DNA of 6,496 nucleotides from Bacillota bacterium (GTDB lineage: Bacteria; Bacillota; Clostridia; Christensenellales; Aristaeellaceae): contig JAEZQK010000059.1 of NCBI GenBank assembly GCA_023413135.1, positions 1-6,496 on the forward strand, written 5' to 3'. The position numbers were made by a program, and so were the translations under genes. Shown here one piece after another: positions 6,187 to 6,496 of this stretch. The stretch's first letter is position 1; every line of letters starts with the position of its first letter. The notes under the pieces are model-generated. The model saw only the letters and a list, made by a program, of their open reading frames with translations, ran no database searches and was not told the origin of the DNA.

Positions 6187-6214
6187 CACCGTCCCACACT
6201 TCGCTTGGACAGTG
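6187..6214 (-). repeat. Small hairpin, favoured on the minus strand
   Basis: CACCGTCC (6187-6194) and GGACAGTG (6207-6214) pair at 7 of 8 positions. The odd pair (6190/6211) is C/A on the plus strand but a G-U wobble on the minus strand, so RNA read leftward would form the full stem. Confidence 0.35.
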
Positions 6215-6301
6215 TTCCGCATTTCCGCTCCAATGCTCCAGGTTTCGCCCTACAGCGACGTTTGTTTATTGGCTTCTCCGCCGGGGATTGTGAAATTCGT
6301 T

Positions 6302-6347
6302 ACTTCTGTAGTTGCCAAACTACTAGTAGTCTGACAACTACAGAAGT
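6302..6347. repeat. 46-base near-perfect palindrome
   Basis: Half-sites 6302-6324 and 6325-6347 match as inverted copies at 21 of 23 positions. The outer 13 bases (ACTTCTGTAGTTG / CAACTACAGAAGT) and the central 12 (ACTACTAGTAGT, 6319-6330) are perfect. Both mismatched pairs (6315/6334 and 6318/6331) become G-U wobbles on the minus strand, so a leftward transcript would fold into one continuous hairpin. The role is unknown: a structured RNA, a recombinase or dimeric-regulator site, or a miniature mobile element. Confidence 0.7.
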
Positions 6348-6420
6348 TTCGTTTCGTTTTTCATCTTCCGCCGCCAAAGTTGCACATGTCAAGCGGCAAT
6401 TGTGTCATGCAAATCATGAG

Positions 6421-6465
6421 CCTTCCCCTTGAGGGGAAGGTGGCGCGCAGCGCCGGATGAGGTGG
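6421..6465 (+). repeat. Third hairpin repeat
   Basis: Hairpin CCTTCCCC-TTGA-GGGGAAGG (6421-6440), then GGCGC-GCA-GCGCC (6442-6454) and GGATGAGGTGG. It is another member of the dispersed paired-hairpin type, but a different subfamily from the copies at 3911 and 6031. Confidence 0.6.
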
Positions 6466-6496
6466 TTTGCTACGGAAATATTGCCGCCACATACAC

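Larger units (their letters stand above)
5965..6496. other. Gene-free, repeat-rich region
   Basis: No open frame here has a ribosome site, plausible composition or recognisable motif; the longest (6124-6432, +) crosses a hairpin repeat and a 46-base palindrome. The stretch holds a second hairpin repeat (6031-6130), a minus-strand-favouring hairpin (6187-6214), the long palindrome (6302-6347) and a third hairpin repeat (6421-6465). In 5965-6030 and 6215-6300 I see nothing further. Confidence 0.65.

Noticed and set aside
6302..6361. Long palindrome as a rightward intrinsic terminator
   Set aside because: The T-run (6357-6361) is about ten bases from the stem, the stem is not GC-rich, and its mismatches are non-pairing on the plus strand.
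6124..6432. 102-residue plus-strand open frame at the right end
   Set aside because: It runs through a hairpin repeat and the 46-base palindrome, lacks a ribosome site, and its translation is Ser/Arg-rich without a recognisable domain.

Overview
The window looks like accessory DNA from a Gram-positive Bacillota (Firmicutes) chromosome, most likely a gut-type Clostridia/Oscillospiraceae relative. The grounds are strong AGGAGG-type ribosome sites, a sigma-A-like promoter, a moderately high GC background, and short dispersed hairpin repeats of the CTCCCTC..GAGGGAG and GGGGACGGTTCTC kinds that I recall from such genomes. The taxonomic call is inference; no marker gene is present.

Left half, + strand (1-3585): a very large modular protein, cut by the left edge, reads through to 3166. 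It has an Ala-rich helical body, a long charged coiled-coil, a Pro/Thr linker, further helical modules, and a short C-terminal domain that looks like the toxin tip of a polymorphic toxin, probably an RNase of the BECR type. Fourteen bases later, behind a perfect AGGAGG, is a 134-residue acidic protein that is the natural candidate for its immunity protein. GC content falls from about 50-65% in sampled lines of the body to about 35-42% across the toxin tip and the immunity gene, the usual mark of a swapped toxin/immunity cassette.

Middle (3586-4056): a graveyard. It holds a 108-base piece about 80% identical to an N-terminal part of the big gene, a possible relic of another toxin tip, a GGGCACAGGGG tandem element that starts exactly where the homology stops, and a hairpin-rich dispersed repeat.

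Right half, - strand (4057-5749): a two-gene operon of unrelated class I SAM-dependent methyltransferases (5695-5006, then 4992-4057, 13 bases apart) with a plausible promoter and a palindrome upstream. Diverging from it on the + strand is a promoter followed within about 100 bases by a strong intrinsic terminator and no convincing gene, so a small RNA is possible.

Right end (5965-6496): no supportable gene. It holds a second copy of the hairpin repeat, in the same orientation as the first so that the two bracket the methyltransferase operon, then a 46-base near-perfect palindrome and a third hairpin repeat. The first two genes probably form a contact-dependent or secreted competition system; nothing in the sequence ties the methyltransferases to it.
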